Part shown: positions 35,768 to 46,984 of the stretch, in pieces
How the letters are laid out: the number at the start of each line of letters is the position of its first letter
How positions within the stretch are numbered: position 1 is the stretch's first letter
NCBI GenBank assembly: GCA_964017145.1
Contig: OZ024841.1
Coordinates: 248,001 to 312,000, forward strand
DNA: 64,000 nucleotides
Direction of reading: 5' to 3'
From: Agrocybe praecox
Lineage: Eukaryota > Basidiomycota > Agaricomycetes > Agaricales > Agrocybaceae
Translations under genes and position numbers: made by a program
The notes under the pieces: generated by a model
Seen by the model: the letters and a program-made list of their open reading frames with translations, nothing else
What the model was told of the DNA's origin: nothing
Databases searched by the model: none

Positions 35768-36938
35768 AAAACGCGAAAAGGTCTAGCAAAAACATGAGAT
35801 GTCGATGTGAGTCTTTTTATCACAATCTTGTCCGACCCTATCATGTTTTGATATTCTCGCATCAAGAGAAGAATGATCGCTAGGCAAGAATAAGGTCTTT
35901 GGGCAAACTGATGGTGACACGTGACAATCCATTTCACGAACCACCATCATCACTCTGCCAGCGCAGCTCTCGAGCACGCCCGACTGGAAGCTCGAGAGAG
36001 CTTTCTTTTTCATTATTATCTACTGTCAACAACTTCTTATCACTGTTCTCTTATCTCTTCCCTTGGTGCTATACCAAAATCTGTTATGCTAGGCTATGAC
36101 GTGTCTAGCAGGGGTTAAAAATGGGCTCCAGCCATCATCGAAACTGGAGTGTCGCTGATTAAGCTGCCATCTCTCCTCCATCCGCTGGTTTCGAAGCGAT
36201 AACGTTTCATGGAAAGATAAACAATTGAAACAGGGAAGCGGGCTACGGTATGTGATTTAGATGGCATTTTATCAAGCCTTTTACTCACCAATTTTTCCCC
36301 CTACCGCTCCCTACTGCTACTCCAACAACCTCTGTGAGCCTCGTACGGCCACATGTTGATCACTATTTCGCTGTTCCGGCTATCCTACTACCCCGCTATT
36401 CTTGTTTATCATATTACCCCGCTACTCCTGCTGTTTACTCACATCAATGTTTTTCTTTACCCCACTATTCTCTCACCCCACTACTCTTGATACCCCTTAC
36501 CCCGCTTTTCCTGCCACCTCGTTAATCCCGCCACCCTATTATAATTATATTATATATTCTCGCTATTTGGCGGTCAACAAGCTAGCACGCAATGTGTATA
36601 TATTCTAATTATAATACCATCCAAGCTATATCATGATACAAACGATGATCGGTCGCCATTACCATTTGAGCCCTCATTACATCACTTTCCGTGCACACAA
36701 AACAGTATTTACGACTTCTTTCAAATTTTCTTTCACACCAACTGCGCTCACACCGGATTATCTTTCCTTAAACCATATATTTAGTTTTTCCTCTGACTTT
36801 CCCTTCTCTCTTCTTTTCCAAATTCCTATCACGGCGGACATTTAACTGTCCAGTCACGCCGCGGCTTGTGCTGTCCATTTACGCGTGAAGGCGACGCGCG
36901 CGTTGCACCAAATAAACGCCAAACATGATCGGTTTAAG
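35768..36938. other. Intergenic, no gene seen
   Basis: The left part would hold the promoter of the DUF6533-type gene. Frames up to 76 codons exist but look non-coding. The right part carries the degenerate minisatellite at 36360-36530 and CT-rich sequence. Confidence 0.45.
36360..36530 (+). repeat. Degenerate minisatellite
   Basis: About nine imperfect repeats of a TACCCCGCTATTCTTG-like word, spaced about 15-25 bp apart (CTACTACCCCGCTATTC, ATTACCCCGCTACTCC, TTACCCCACTATTC and similar). Confidence 0.6.
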
Positions 36939-37260
36939 ATGCTATAAAAATAGGAAAAGTCTGAGAGTCGGACATTTTCGACTTTATCCGGGGTATCCGA
37001 ATCATAACGAGACCATGAATCCCATTGAAAATATCTAAATAGTTGACTAACTAGTTCATATTTCACAATGCATGTTTTACAGTGCGATACAAAAAGCTTA
37101 GGAATGGAAAAAGAAAACAAAAACAAAAACAAAAACAAAAAACAAAACAAAACAAAAATGCAAAGCAAAGCAAAAAGTACCAAAAAAAGAGAAAATTCCA
37201 AGAAAATTCGAGCGATGCGAGGAAACACCCCATATTACAAGTAATAAAAACATAAAGACG
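36939..37260. repeat. Block Y, copy 3 (diverged)
   Basis: It starts GCTATAAAAATAGGAAAAG as at 27969, then TCGGACATTTTCGACTTTATCC. Alignable strings continue to GAAACACCCCATATTACAAG. It contains an expanded CAAAAA microsatellite at about 37112-37172 that is absent from the other copies. Confidence 0.65.
37112..37172 (+). repeat. CAAAAA microsatellite
   Basis: Tandem AACAAA/CAAAAA hexamers grading into AAAGC repeats, inside block Y. Confidence 0.85.
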
Positions 37261-37261
37261 G

Positions 37262-37560
37262 AACGATCATTTGCATGCAGATGCCGTTTGCAGCATCACA
37301 AGTTCCTGGAATTTGGTGGGGTTGAAATTGAAGGCCGTCTGGACGGTCCGACGAATCCCACTGCCTGCTGGTTGCGTTCCAAGAAACAGAAGGTCCGGTG
37401 GCCACAAAAGACGATGACGAATGAGGTGGCCATTCAGCTAGAAGAATGTAATTAGATGCTATATATGTAAAGAAACTATGCGACTTACCAGCGTGGGTCT
37501 CGGTGGTCTGGATAGGGGCCGTTTGGTTGTTGTAAGATCGCTGTGCTTGACAAACTCGTA
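37262..37560 (-). pseudogene. Captured gene fragment, two exons, unknown family
   Basis: The minus strand reads CQAQRSYNNQTAPIQTTETH, then a GTAAGTCG donor and TTCTTCTAG acceptor. It continues with WPPHSSSSFVATGPSVSWNA, then DGLQFQPHQIPGTCDAANGI. The splice junction keeps frame and codon use looks coding, but there is no start, stop or recognisable domain. It sits between block Y and U4, where U3 carries an F-box/LRR fragment instead. It looks like a different host fragment in the same slot. Confidence 0.4.
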
Positions 37561-39760
37561 TGCGATTAGTTCGACGAGAATGACAAAAAAACATCCAAGA
37601 TCGAGACGTTCGGCCAAAGGCCCAGCGTACACTCTTGCTGTCCTCCAATGCGAAATGTCAAAGGCATCATAAGGAAAGGGGCATGCCGATCCGCCGATGT
37701 TGGAAGCTTGGAAGCAGCTGCAGATGCTGATGACGTCGTTGCAGCTGATTTCGCGATCGGATGCACCCCAACAGCTGTCGAGTCCCGCTTCGGGTCAGCC
37801 AATATCATGAGCTGGGGTATGGCTTTGACGAAATAGGGGTGCTCGTCCCACTTCCGCTGCTCGTGGCGGCACCGACGTCATTCCACTGCTCCTCGCCCCT
37901 GCCACGTTTTGTCGATTGGTCACCAGTCCATTGGTTCATCCTCGTCGTCCTCGTCAAAATCGAGATCCATGCCATTTTCATGTCTCTTCACATATCCTGC
38001 CGCGCCAGTGCGGTATGCAAGACTTTTGACGAGTTTGTTCGAGCTGAAAAATGACGCCTAGCCATGGAGAGGCGTTGCTGATGATGGAGGAGGTAACAGT
38101 GTTCAGCCCAGGTCCTTCGAGCTGTGGTTGAGGGAGATGTTGAAGTTGCTGCTCGTCGTCCTTCATACCATTCTTCGACTCCACTTCTGGTTCAACCGAA
38201 TTCGCATTCGTATTTCCATCCACCACCAGCTCCACTCGGCCACGTCTGTGTATGCAAAGACTATCGCCCATCGTATATTGCTGTGATCGTTGTGGCACTT
38301 GAATAGTACCAGAGCCATGGACTGAAGCACGCCGAGGTGACATTTTCCGTACTCGAATTCGAGCTCGTCAATACGCCCCCATTCCGCTCCTGGACCGCTT
38401 CCGCATTCGTCTGGGCACCCTCCACCACCCTCGAAGCTGGTGCATCAGCCGTATCGGGCTCCGGTTCTCCCTTTGGATCAACCGCCTCAACGCCAGCAAG
38501 AAATATCCTGATGTTCCTTCTCCACGGCTTCTTCCCTCTCCCCCAAATCTCTTCCCTCATCACCTTGCCCAGTCCCCACCATTTTAGAGCCCCTTGCACG
38601 ACCCGCCGAGTCTGAAGGTCCCGCTGAACCCGACGTCGATGCGACAAAATCCCATCAAGACGCACGAATACGTACTGTTGATCACGGTTTCAAGGTTTCG
38701 ATGTGGTAGAAGGAGATGCAGCAGACGTTGTCGTTTGAGAAGGAGAGGGTGAAATAGGGCGTACTACAAATGAAGATAGTTTTTCTGAAATTAAAGATAA
38801 TATACGTTATTTGAGGAGTTTTCGATTAAAACATTAAGATGCTTACCTGGGGCTGCACTCAGGCCAACGAAGTTCACCCCCTCAGATGATCCTTCAGCTC
38901 CTGCAGCTGCTGGGTGCGATGTCAGTAATGCATAAAACACAAGTCATTGGAGAAAATGAAGAAATACAACTCGTACCTTGTCCCGATATCGACCAAGTTT
39001 CCTAGTTCATGTTCGCAGTACTCAAAACTTCCTCTTTCCGTTGTATACGTTCCACTTCAGGTGTAACTAGGGCTGCAAAAAAAAAAAAAGGAACGACGTT
39101 AAGAACCAAATCTGACGAGGAACAAAGGAATATGAAAATGATCATACTAACTTTCACCGCCCATTCACACCGACAAACGTAACGGGATCTTCGTCCGTCC
39201 GACAAGAGGTAAAGAGAGTGTAAGCCTGCTCGACGATGGGTTCAGGTTCAGTGCTACAGAGTGCCCGAGAGGAGGGTTCTTCGTTGCCGACGATGTTGAA
39301 CTGGCGCCGTATGCGGCAACGATGGACCAGAATCATCCATAGAGCTTATAGTACTCTCGTGGACGATTGGTTGGAATAGTGCGCGCTCCTGCGGATGATG
39401 TTGCTTGCTGGGCGAGTGTCTCTTGTTGTGGCGTTCTCGTTTCGGTGGGAGATTGGGATAGGAATTGGATCGGTGTATATCATCGGTCAACGTAAATCCT
39501 GTAAGGTCCGAAGGAGTGCCCGCGCTAGATAACGTAGAAATAGCTGCTGCAATAGTGGCTGCACTTGAAAGGGGAGCTCCAAGTTCACGTTCAGGCCTTC
39601 AGGATGGACAAACTAGCCGCAACAGGGGCAGGACCTTTCAGCGGTAGGGTCAAATTTCATGTCGGTTGGCGGTTGTATATTGTGGAACTTGTGCTGCGAA
39701 TGGGTCGTGTCGTTGAGGAGCGTCGAATCCTGTTCAGATAAACGTCGTTACGGTTGGACA
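37561..39760 (-). pseudogene. Hydrolase-derived relic U4
   Basis: Same order and shared deletion as U1 and U3. The N-terminal part is near 39640-39480 (TDDIHRS), the SLPHTAPVQ piece at 39330, and the middle part near 38665-38340. Tail pieces near 38300-37570 include a PWLGVIFQLEQT frame shared with U1. There is no hydrolase core. The right end lies directly against the start of U5 without the usual upstream block. Confidence 0.6.
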
Positions 39761-39794
39761 TAAATGAGATAATAGATAGAGGTCGTGCAAGGTC

Positions 39795-41120
39795 GCTATT
39801 TCCATTTTTCTGAGACGGTTCTTGTGGACACCCTCTACTTCCCTCGAAGCTGGTGCATCAGCTGCACTAGGTTCCGATCCTTCCTCTGCATTAACCGCCT
39901 CTGCCTTTTCCACCAAATCTCTTCCCTCATCACCTTGCCCAGTTCCCACCACCTTCGAACTTCCTGCACGACCCGCCGAGCGCTGAATCAGACATCCATC
40001 CCACATAATCCCACGACGACGATGAACTGTTGGTCTCGGTTTCGATGGGGTAGTCGAAGGTCCGACAGTCGCTGTCCTTGTCGTTTGAAAAGGCGAGGGT
40101 GATTGATATAAAGCGTACTACGAATGACGATGGTTTGTCTGTAAACAAAGATAATATACTTTAGTTCCAGAGTTTTCGAGTGAAACATTAAGATGCTTAC
40201 TTGGCGCTGCACTTGAGCCCACAACCCCCACCCGCTCAGATGATCCTTCAACTCCTGCAGCTGTTGGGTCCGATTCGTTAGTAATCATGGCTGTAGTCGC
40301 AGATAACACAAACGTCAATAATGTATAAGCCAAAATCCATTAGAAGAAATGAATAAATACAACCCGTACCTCGTCCCGATATCGACTGACTTTCCTCGCC
40401 TATTTCGCGACACTCGAAACGTCTTCTTTCTATGTTGCAGGTTCTGACTTCTTGTATCAAAGCTGCAAATCAAAAAAGAACGACGTTTAGCACCAAATCT
40501 GACGAGGAACAAAGTAGTATGAAAATGGATCACACCCACTTTTACCGCTCATTCCAACTGACAAGGATAACGGTATCTTTGTCCGTCCCAAAAGAGGTAA
40601 AGAGAGCGTAAACCTGCACGACGATGGGTACAGGTTCAGCGCTACAGAGTGGCCGAGGGGAGGGCTCTTCGTAGCTGAGTCGACGATGTTGAACGTTGAA
40701 ATCATCCACAGAGCTTGCTGTTGTGGATCATTGGTTAGAATATTCGGGAAGTACTGTGGATGATCGATGCATGACGATGCCGCCTGCCGCTCTCGTGTCT
40801 CGTGTTGTATGTTATGGCGTTCCGGTGCTCTCGTTTCGGTGGGAGATGGGATTGGGGTTGGTATTGGGTTATTAGGATCCGTGTATGCATATTAATATTA
40901 TCTTCTGTCAACGTTCAACGTTCAACCTTGTAGGTCGGAAGGAGATCGCGCGCAGCGCTGGACGACGCACGTAGTACTAGAAATAGCCGCACTTGAAAGG
41001 AGGAGCTCCAAGTTCAACGTTGGCCCAGGTTCTGCGAATACCATGATCCAGACAAGCTAGCCGCAATAGCGTGTTTTCAATGTCGATTGTACGTCGTGGA
41101 CGTAAATGAGATCAGATTAT
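39795..41120 (-). pseudogene. Hydrolase-derived relic U5 (3'-truncated)
   Basis: It carries the N-terminal part (about 41060-40680, with TTKSPPLGHSVALN) and the middle part (40006-39820, with SAGRAGSSKVVGTGQGDEGR). It stops abruptly at about 39800, where U4's 5' flank begins (GAGATAATAGATAGAGG then TCGTGCAAGGTCGC). Several indels disturb the frame. It is the only unit truncated in this way and marks a head-to-tail junction. Confidence 0.6.
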
Positions 41121-41227
41121 GATAGAGGAAGAGGAAGAGGAAAGTGCGGACGTCGTGCAAGAGCCGGTTCTTGGAGCCTGAGGCCTGATGACCAGTAATA
41201 ATTAAATTAAAATTGAATTTACAGACC

Positions 41228-41316
41228 GTACCCCACGTGAAAGACGTCATAGCCGGGCAGCCGCCTCCGTCCAATCCGATAAAGCCGGGGACGCATTCGC
41301 CGCGCGAGGAAAATAT
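41228..41316 (-). promoter_or_regulatory. Conserved upstream block (U5)
   Basis: CCCCACGTGAAAGACGTCAT, GCCGGGCAGCCGCC and a slightly changed CGGGGACGCATTCGCCGCGC. The CACGTG core is retained. Confidence 0.5.
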
Positions 41317-41839
41317 TCTTCTTCGACATTACATTGACGACAGTACCCTGGAGGCTGGACTTCGCTATATACATCTTCGTTCGCTCTCAAATTCCTCAAT
41401 GTTTTGTCATCTATTACTTACACTGCAGCGTTTAAATGCAACGCGAAACATATGCATAAACCTTCGCTTGCTGACTGGTTGGCTTCAGGCTACAACGATC
41501 CTTGAACGCATTTTTTCGTCCTTTTCGATAATCGATAATCAAGACAAGGGCGGGATTTTTTCCAGAGCCACTGTCATTCGATCGAGACTTATGCATTTAT
41601 CTTGGGTCTTAGGCGGCTCGACGTGTTAAGGACGAACGTGAGTGCTTAAGTCGTTTTGTTAAGGGCTTTGGATTCTCGGATCCCTCTTTCTGCATCTCAC
41701 TTCCACATCATTTTATAGATGATTTCATGGATTGAGTCGCAGACAATCTTACCACAGTATAATCACACGTATACAACTCAAGTCGGGGAATAGATTAATT
41801 AGGAGCATGTACGATGAAAGTAAGTAAACCAATACACGA

Positions 41840-42310
41840 TGTGTACTCGATGTCGTCCAAATTCAGGACCTCTACGAAATTCCTCTCATCCAAATCAGCA
41901 CTCAGCACGTCTATCTCATCGAATTCGGAGTCGAAAGAGAAGTCCCTGTATACGAAATCAAACATTTCCGGTCCGAATTCCATCTCCTCCAGGTCGTTAT
42001 CGACAAACTCCGCTCCAACAAGTCATCCTCTACCAACTCTCTCTTCTTACCCTTCTTCCAGTATACGTTGAGGTAAAATTCACCTCCTGAGACCTTAGGG
42101 CCAACAGCCCAGTCTTACGCTTATCACAATTAATGGCAGCATTGAACCTTCCGTTTCTAGAGAACGTATTCATCCACCCCTTCTTCCCATCGATATCATT
42201 GTCCTGCCCAATGCCCATTTTCTTCTCCTTCCCCGTCTTCTTGCAGTCTTGCCGGCTTCCATCGTCGACAAGATACAGAAAGATTTGTTCTACAGCGGAG
42301 AGGGTGGTGA
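41840..42310 (-). pseudogene. Broken third copy of the secreted protein gene
   Basis: It aligns with the C-terminal two thirds of the proteins at 16872 and 54748. WMNTFSRNGRFNAAINCDKR is followed by a one-base loss in the CCAACAGCCC run, relative to CCAACAAGCCC. The acidic tail then continues in another frame (DFSFDSEFDEIDVLSADLDE). The signal peptide region is missing, and about 70 bp around the WNKYLG segment are deleted. The normal TAG after DD(V/I)E has become TAC, so the tail frame runs on to 41795. Clearly non-functional. Confidence 0.8.
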
Positions 42311-42927
42311 AGAAGCTCACTCGGCTCTGCGCCTCACTTTCTATATCATTGTATTAGGTGGAAAGTGAGTTCCAACAGGACATATACGCATTCCGCTCAT
42401 TCCGCGTGATATTTATCATAAATAATGGGGTGTGGAAGAGCTGATGGATATATCGTTCAGCTGGCAAACGTAAATAGGCTCTGCCCCCGGATGCAATTAC
42501 AGCGAGAACGTCGAATGTAGATTCATTGCGACTGGGAGGGGGGGGAAACTCCTTATTTAATGCATTAATTATGAGGATCAAGGTTGAACGTTGATGGGGT
42601 CAGTCAGGGAGGAGATAGGTACAAACCGGAGTTCTGAATAGGCGTGAAAACGTGAGCGGCGCCATGCGGAGTAGAATAGATCATGCAAGCTGTTCACCGT
42701 ACTTGTCAATAAAACAGTGCTGCTAGTCCCTACTTAGAAGACATATTGTGTCACTTATAATGACAGGATAAATACCGCAGCTGCTGCATTATTCTATATG
42801 TCAGCCCTCCTGCGCAAACAGCCTATGGCACGCCAGTAAATGGTACGTTACTCCGTATGCTCACCACCTGAATGGCAAGAACGGCCGTTGGACATTATAT
42901 ACACAGTTATTGCAGCGGACTGATGAG
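42311..42927. other. Intergenic, no gene seen
   Basis: Left of the TATA box at 42928. No relation to the repeats described here was found. It probably includes the promoter of the gene at 43032. Confidence 0.45.
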
Positions 42928-42934
42928 TATATAA
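42928..42934 (+). promoter_or_regulatory. TATA box of the gene at 43032
   Basis: TATATAA about 100 bp before the start codon, followed by a pyrimidine-rich CTTTCTCTCTC stretch just before the ATG. Confidence 0.65.
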
Positions 42935-43031
42935 CACAGACAAGAACGTTCAACTGAAAATAACATCCAATACGATACACATTCAGCACTCACCTTTTTT
43001 CAAACCTTTCTCTCTCGATATTTTGATTATC

Positions 43032-43535
43032 ATGCCTGTCACTCAATTTGGCGCCTGCAAGATCAAAGAGCACCTTACCTTCCAATCAGAGCAGATTCAA
43101 ACCTACCTGCGTCTTCTTTCTGCGCAACAGGAACCAGCATCCGGCCACCCTCTCATGATTTACATCGACGATCGTGACCCTGCTCTCTTCTACTTGCTCT
43201 CTGGATGGGATAGCGCTGCCGCCCAGAAGGACTGGGCCCTCAAAGAAGCCAACACATCACTTCTTACCCGCGGGCTGGAGTTGGTCACTGTCCAACTAGG
43301 TGTCTGCATCGCCTTGGATATCTCGGATATTCCTGATGCCACTGGCACGCTGTCATATACGAAGGTTGAAGGGAAACCATTGGAGGTTCAAAGCGCTCCT
43401 GGACAGTTGTGGGTCGGACATGGTCCTGATTTGGAGAATCCGGGAGCAATTTACCAGTTTGCCGCTTTTGATTCGCTCAAGAGGGTAGCCGCCATCCCTG
43501 ACGAATACGCTCTCATGGATCGTGTTCGCCTTTAA
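43032..43535 (+). CDS. ABM-like dimeric alpha/beta-barrel protein
   Basis: A 167-residue single-exon protein. I chose MPVTQFG at 43032 rather than the Met three codons upstream, because family members start with M-P-V-T/L. The N-terminal half reads PLMIYIDDRDPALFYLLSGW followed by DSAAAQKDWALKEANTSLL. This is the strand-helix pattern of the antibiotic-biosynthesis-monooxygenase-like (ABM/DABB) fold that fungi use in many small cytosolic proteins. The C-terminal third is less typical. No catalytic residue can be named and there is no signal peptide. It has a clear TATA box, and an intron-like GTATGA...TTAACAG stretch follows the stop in the 3' UTR. Codon use and length look like an intact gene, and it is the only plus-strand gene in the window that appears undamaged. 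Confidence 0.75.
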   Translation: MPVTQFGACKIKEHLTFQSEQIQTYLRLLSAQQEPASGHPLMIYIDDRDPALFYLLSGWDSAAAQKDWALKEANTSLLTRGLELVTVQLGVCIALDISDIPDATGTLSYTKVEGKPLEVQSAPGQLWVGHGPDLENPGAIYQFAAFDSLKRVAAIPDEYALMDRVRL

Positions 43536-44373
43536 GTGACATGGGACCAAAAGGTATGATTTTTCAACCACCTCTCTTGTTCGCAATATTAACATTGAGT
43601 TACTCTACTTAATTAACAGGTAGCACGGACCCGGTGGAGGGCTTCAATAGTATATACGTGAATGGTGTCCAAAGGCCTTAATATTATTCAGTATTTACAC
43701 AGATAAATTGTGCGGGCCGTCATGATGTACGAACGTAGTCACTCTCATCGCTATCATCGTCTTATCCACTCAATCCCGAAATAATATGACTACTACGCTT
43801 CTCTGATTGTCATGTAATCTAAAGTTTAGAAGAAGAAAAAACAGAGTTATGTAGGTTTAGAATAGGTAATATGATAGATTCTGCATAGAGCGGTATAGTA
43901 CATACACTTAGGACACATATAGGTTAACAGAGGGAGATGAGAACGGGGTGCATAACATAGGAAGGAGAAAACAGGGGAAGAAGGACAAGGATATGAATGG
44001 AAAAGAATAGAGAAGGGAAAGGGTAAAGATGGAGGGATGCGTGAGGGGAGAAGTGGGCGCCCTTCACAGCGCAATCATGCGATGCCGGCAACGATGAAGA
44101 TACCACACAGCCAGGGCGCAGACGGTGTGGAAGGGTCACATACCTTTGTGGGTTCCCTGCCTAAAGTTTTACTGCGGTGTCGTTGTCCCTCTGCCTTTCC
44201 CTGAGGGGTCCACTGAAGTTATTGGCTGGCGTCCTCAGACATATCAACCTACAAAAAATCAGCGGCCTGTCTCTTGGAAGCAGCATGCGGATACCTTCCT
44301 GGACCCACCGACGACGATATTCCGAGAAATATGGACATAAAGCGATTAACTCACCAAATAAACTTGGCAGTTT
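43536..44373. other. 3' flank and spacer
   Basis: 3' UTR of the preceding gene, then sequence purine-rich on the plus strand (43830-44060). No gene is supported. Confidence 0.45.
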
Positions 44374-44524
44374 TATTAATACTCAACTCAACCAACAGCT
44401 TTCCCTTGAATCCCTGCGTCCATGGGATAATATCTTCGATATTCAGCGTACTACCCGTTATTATCTGCGAGGTTTGCGTCCAGACGCCACTAAAAACCTT
44501 GAGCGTTTCCAACAGCTACCGTGA
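44374..44524 (+). pseudogene. Coding relic related to the left window edge
   Basis: Reads NTQLNQQLSLESLRPWDNIF then DIQRTTRYYLRGLRPDATKN and stops at 44524. The same text in decayed form lies at 311-548. No start or recognised domain. It is probably a fragment of a repeated, perhaps transposon-borne, coding sequence. Confidence 0.35.
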
Positions 44525-44964
44525 AACAGCAAGTTATCCATCAGGTTCTTCTATGTGGAAGCACTTGATCTGGAACTGTAAGTACGGTGAATTCCCTCTG
44601 ATGATCCTTGTTTCATTAGTTCTGTAACTTCCGTTTGTAAAATCACTGGCGGAAGTTAACTTGAAATTTTGGTAAGCGATGAAGGTACATAATCCCAATT
44701 TATGAACTGCTTACTGGGCTCGGTGAGTTATATTAGTCTTGGATATAATAGGCATAAATATCCATCATTGAACTCAATGTTCAGGCACAGAACATGCGCT
44801 TTACACCACCAAGTGTGTGACTGTCGTGTCGGGTTAAGTTCAGATGTGCGTGATGCCTGCCGGAACTATCCAGTATGACTCGTACTGGAGTAGCTTGGTT
44901 CGGATACGTGTCGAACAGCCTCGCAAGGTGGCAGTAGCGGTCAAGGTTGGCGTTGAAGAAATAA

Positions 44965-45172
44965 TATTATTCGGCTATGCGCGTCGCGCTGACAGGCATT
45001 GTATGCCATCTAATCTAATCTGACCGGGCCAGATTGCACTGCCACAACTGCCTGACTGACGCCGTCGTTGCCACCATCGAAGATTTTGATTCATCTCGTC
45101 GTGCGACGTGCATTCATGTCCCACTTTCGACTCTCGAGTTTCAACTCCGTCCCGCAGCAGAAGCAGTAGGCC
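44965..45172 (+). repeat. Partner of the inverted repeat at 570-776
   Basis: Matches the reverse complement of 570-776 (AGATTGCACTGCCAC, GAATAAT, GTCCCGCAGCAG). Confidence 0.7.
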
Positions 45173-45589
45173 ACCCTCACTTCTTGTCATGCTCGTATGT
45201 ACCGGACGCCAATGCACACCGTATCATTCGTCCTAAATCGACGTTGAGAGTGACATTCGTTGGGGGGGGCGGGGGGTGCGTTAGGGGGGGAAATGTGCGG
45301 ATGCCGTTGGAATGAAGTTGGGAAGCGGTCCTCAGCAGCTGCTCGACTTGGAAGGAAAGCACTTGTTGGGGGTATGAGTTGAGGATGGATAGAGAGGTTG
45401 GGACTTGCAGAGGACGGCTGTGTTGAGGAGTTGAGTGGACTGCATTGGAGTGTTAAACGTTAGAGGATTGTATCAACGATACAACGAAACCACCCCGAAG
45501 ACTCCTCCATCATGCACCTTCGTTTTGTTTTGGACTATTTCAATTCTCCAGCCTCAGTCGTCTTGACTTTTCTTCGTTGGCGCCTGCAT

Positions 45590-45910
45590 TCGTTGATTGC
45601 TACTATCAGCAATCAGCGTAGCAAACAACACCACCACATCATTATGAATATATTACGATTCACTACCACCTCCACGAACATAAATCCCACTAACGTTCGG
45701 CTCTCCTCGTCTTTGTCTCCATATTATATACGTACCTCTCTACGGACAGTACAATGCAATACAGAACGTTCTTCCCCTTAGACTCAAGCGCTTACGTCCT
45801 GTTTACTTTTGTTTCGTTTAATCAACACATCCTCCTCCTCCGATCGCTTTCCACTGCAAGACGAGGGCTTAACCATTCTTATTCATGCCACATGGTACGC
45901 GAAGCGATGC
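45590..45910 (+). repeat. Repeat family Z fragment
   Basis: Matches 2230-2620: CACCTCCACGAACATAAATC, CTCTCCTCGTCTTTGTC, GAACGTTCTTC, TTTTGTTTCGTTTAATCAAC, and CTTAACCATTCTTATTCAT. The copy ends around 45910, where 2620 continues into other Z sequence. Confidence 0.7.
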
Positions 45911-46980
45911 CGAAGCCGAAGCCATTATCGTATCTATCTTCCTCTCCCTCTCCTTCCTGTCCCAATTCATTAATATTCATTCTCCATCTCCATCTATGCG
46001 CGCTACTTTTCTGCCATATGTTGGGCCGTTGGTGTGTTTTTATGTGGCTCTGGCGCTAGAGCTAGCTCTTTCCTATCCGAGTCGTGGATTGATTTACTAT
46101 CTGTTTCTGGTTCCATGTATACGACGTAGTGCCTCTTCGTCTCATCTTAGTCTTGCTAGACCTCCATGATCGATTGCATCTCCGTCAATTCATCGATCGT
46201 TGAGAATTCTCCCTGGGAAACCAGTTATGTATCGTCCTCCCTCTGTTCTATTTTTTTCAGTCCAACACATACATTATCATTGTCGTTATCATTATTTATC
46301 TCCCCCCTCTCATGCACGGTGGGCACAGCCAGCCTCCGAATATCCTCCCATCTTATTGTCACTTCGCATTTAACTTGTTCATGCATGCGGCGCAATGTGA
46401 CGCGACGTGTTTTTCTTTTATTCTCTTTCTTTTGCTCTTCCCCGCCAATTTATGGTTCAAATGTTCATCCTTCATCCTTCAAACCTTCCCCCTTTCCTTT
46501 TGATGTACGTATACGCAGCACGACTCGCGTGGCTCATACCTTACCTTTCCTTTGTCTTTGAGCGCGACTTTTGATACGATATGACATGCGAATCTACGTC
46601 TACTTCCGACTCTAAAGAAGAAGAAAATGTGATGTGATGCGATGTTCAAGGTCGTCGTAACTCGTGAAACCGGGGAATGAACGGTAACCGTAATGTTACG
46701 CTTGGATGGTTCAGATGTTAATGGTATAGTACGGTTTACAACGGAGTATTCTATGTTGGAAAATATACTATGAGTGTACGTAGGTAGGTATGTATAGTGG
46801 AAAAATGAACGAACGAGGGACAACTTGACAAGAAGAGAAAAGACAAAAATGATTGATACACAGAAAGAAAGAAAAAGAACAATGAAAAGATGTACGTAGA
46901 ATACATCTGGTCGGGTAAAGCAATGAGGAAAGCGAGAAATATACCCACATCAAGAAATACATTGGCTAGATTGCCACATC
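45911..46980. other. Spacer, no gene supported
   Basis: CT-rich plus strand with short frames that include hydrophobic runs. None resembles a known family. The right part (46600-46985) is probably the 3' flank of the minus-strand relic that follows. Confidence 0.4.
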
Positions 46981-46984
46981 ATCA

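Noticed and set aside
43822..44075. Possible gene in the purine-rich stretch right of 43.8 kb
   Set aside because: Frames here are products of skewed composition (Pro/Ser/Phe runs on the minus strand) and have no signals.
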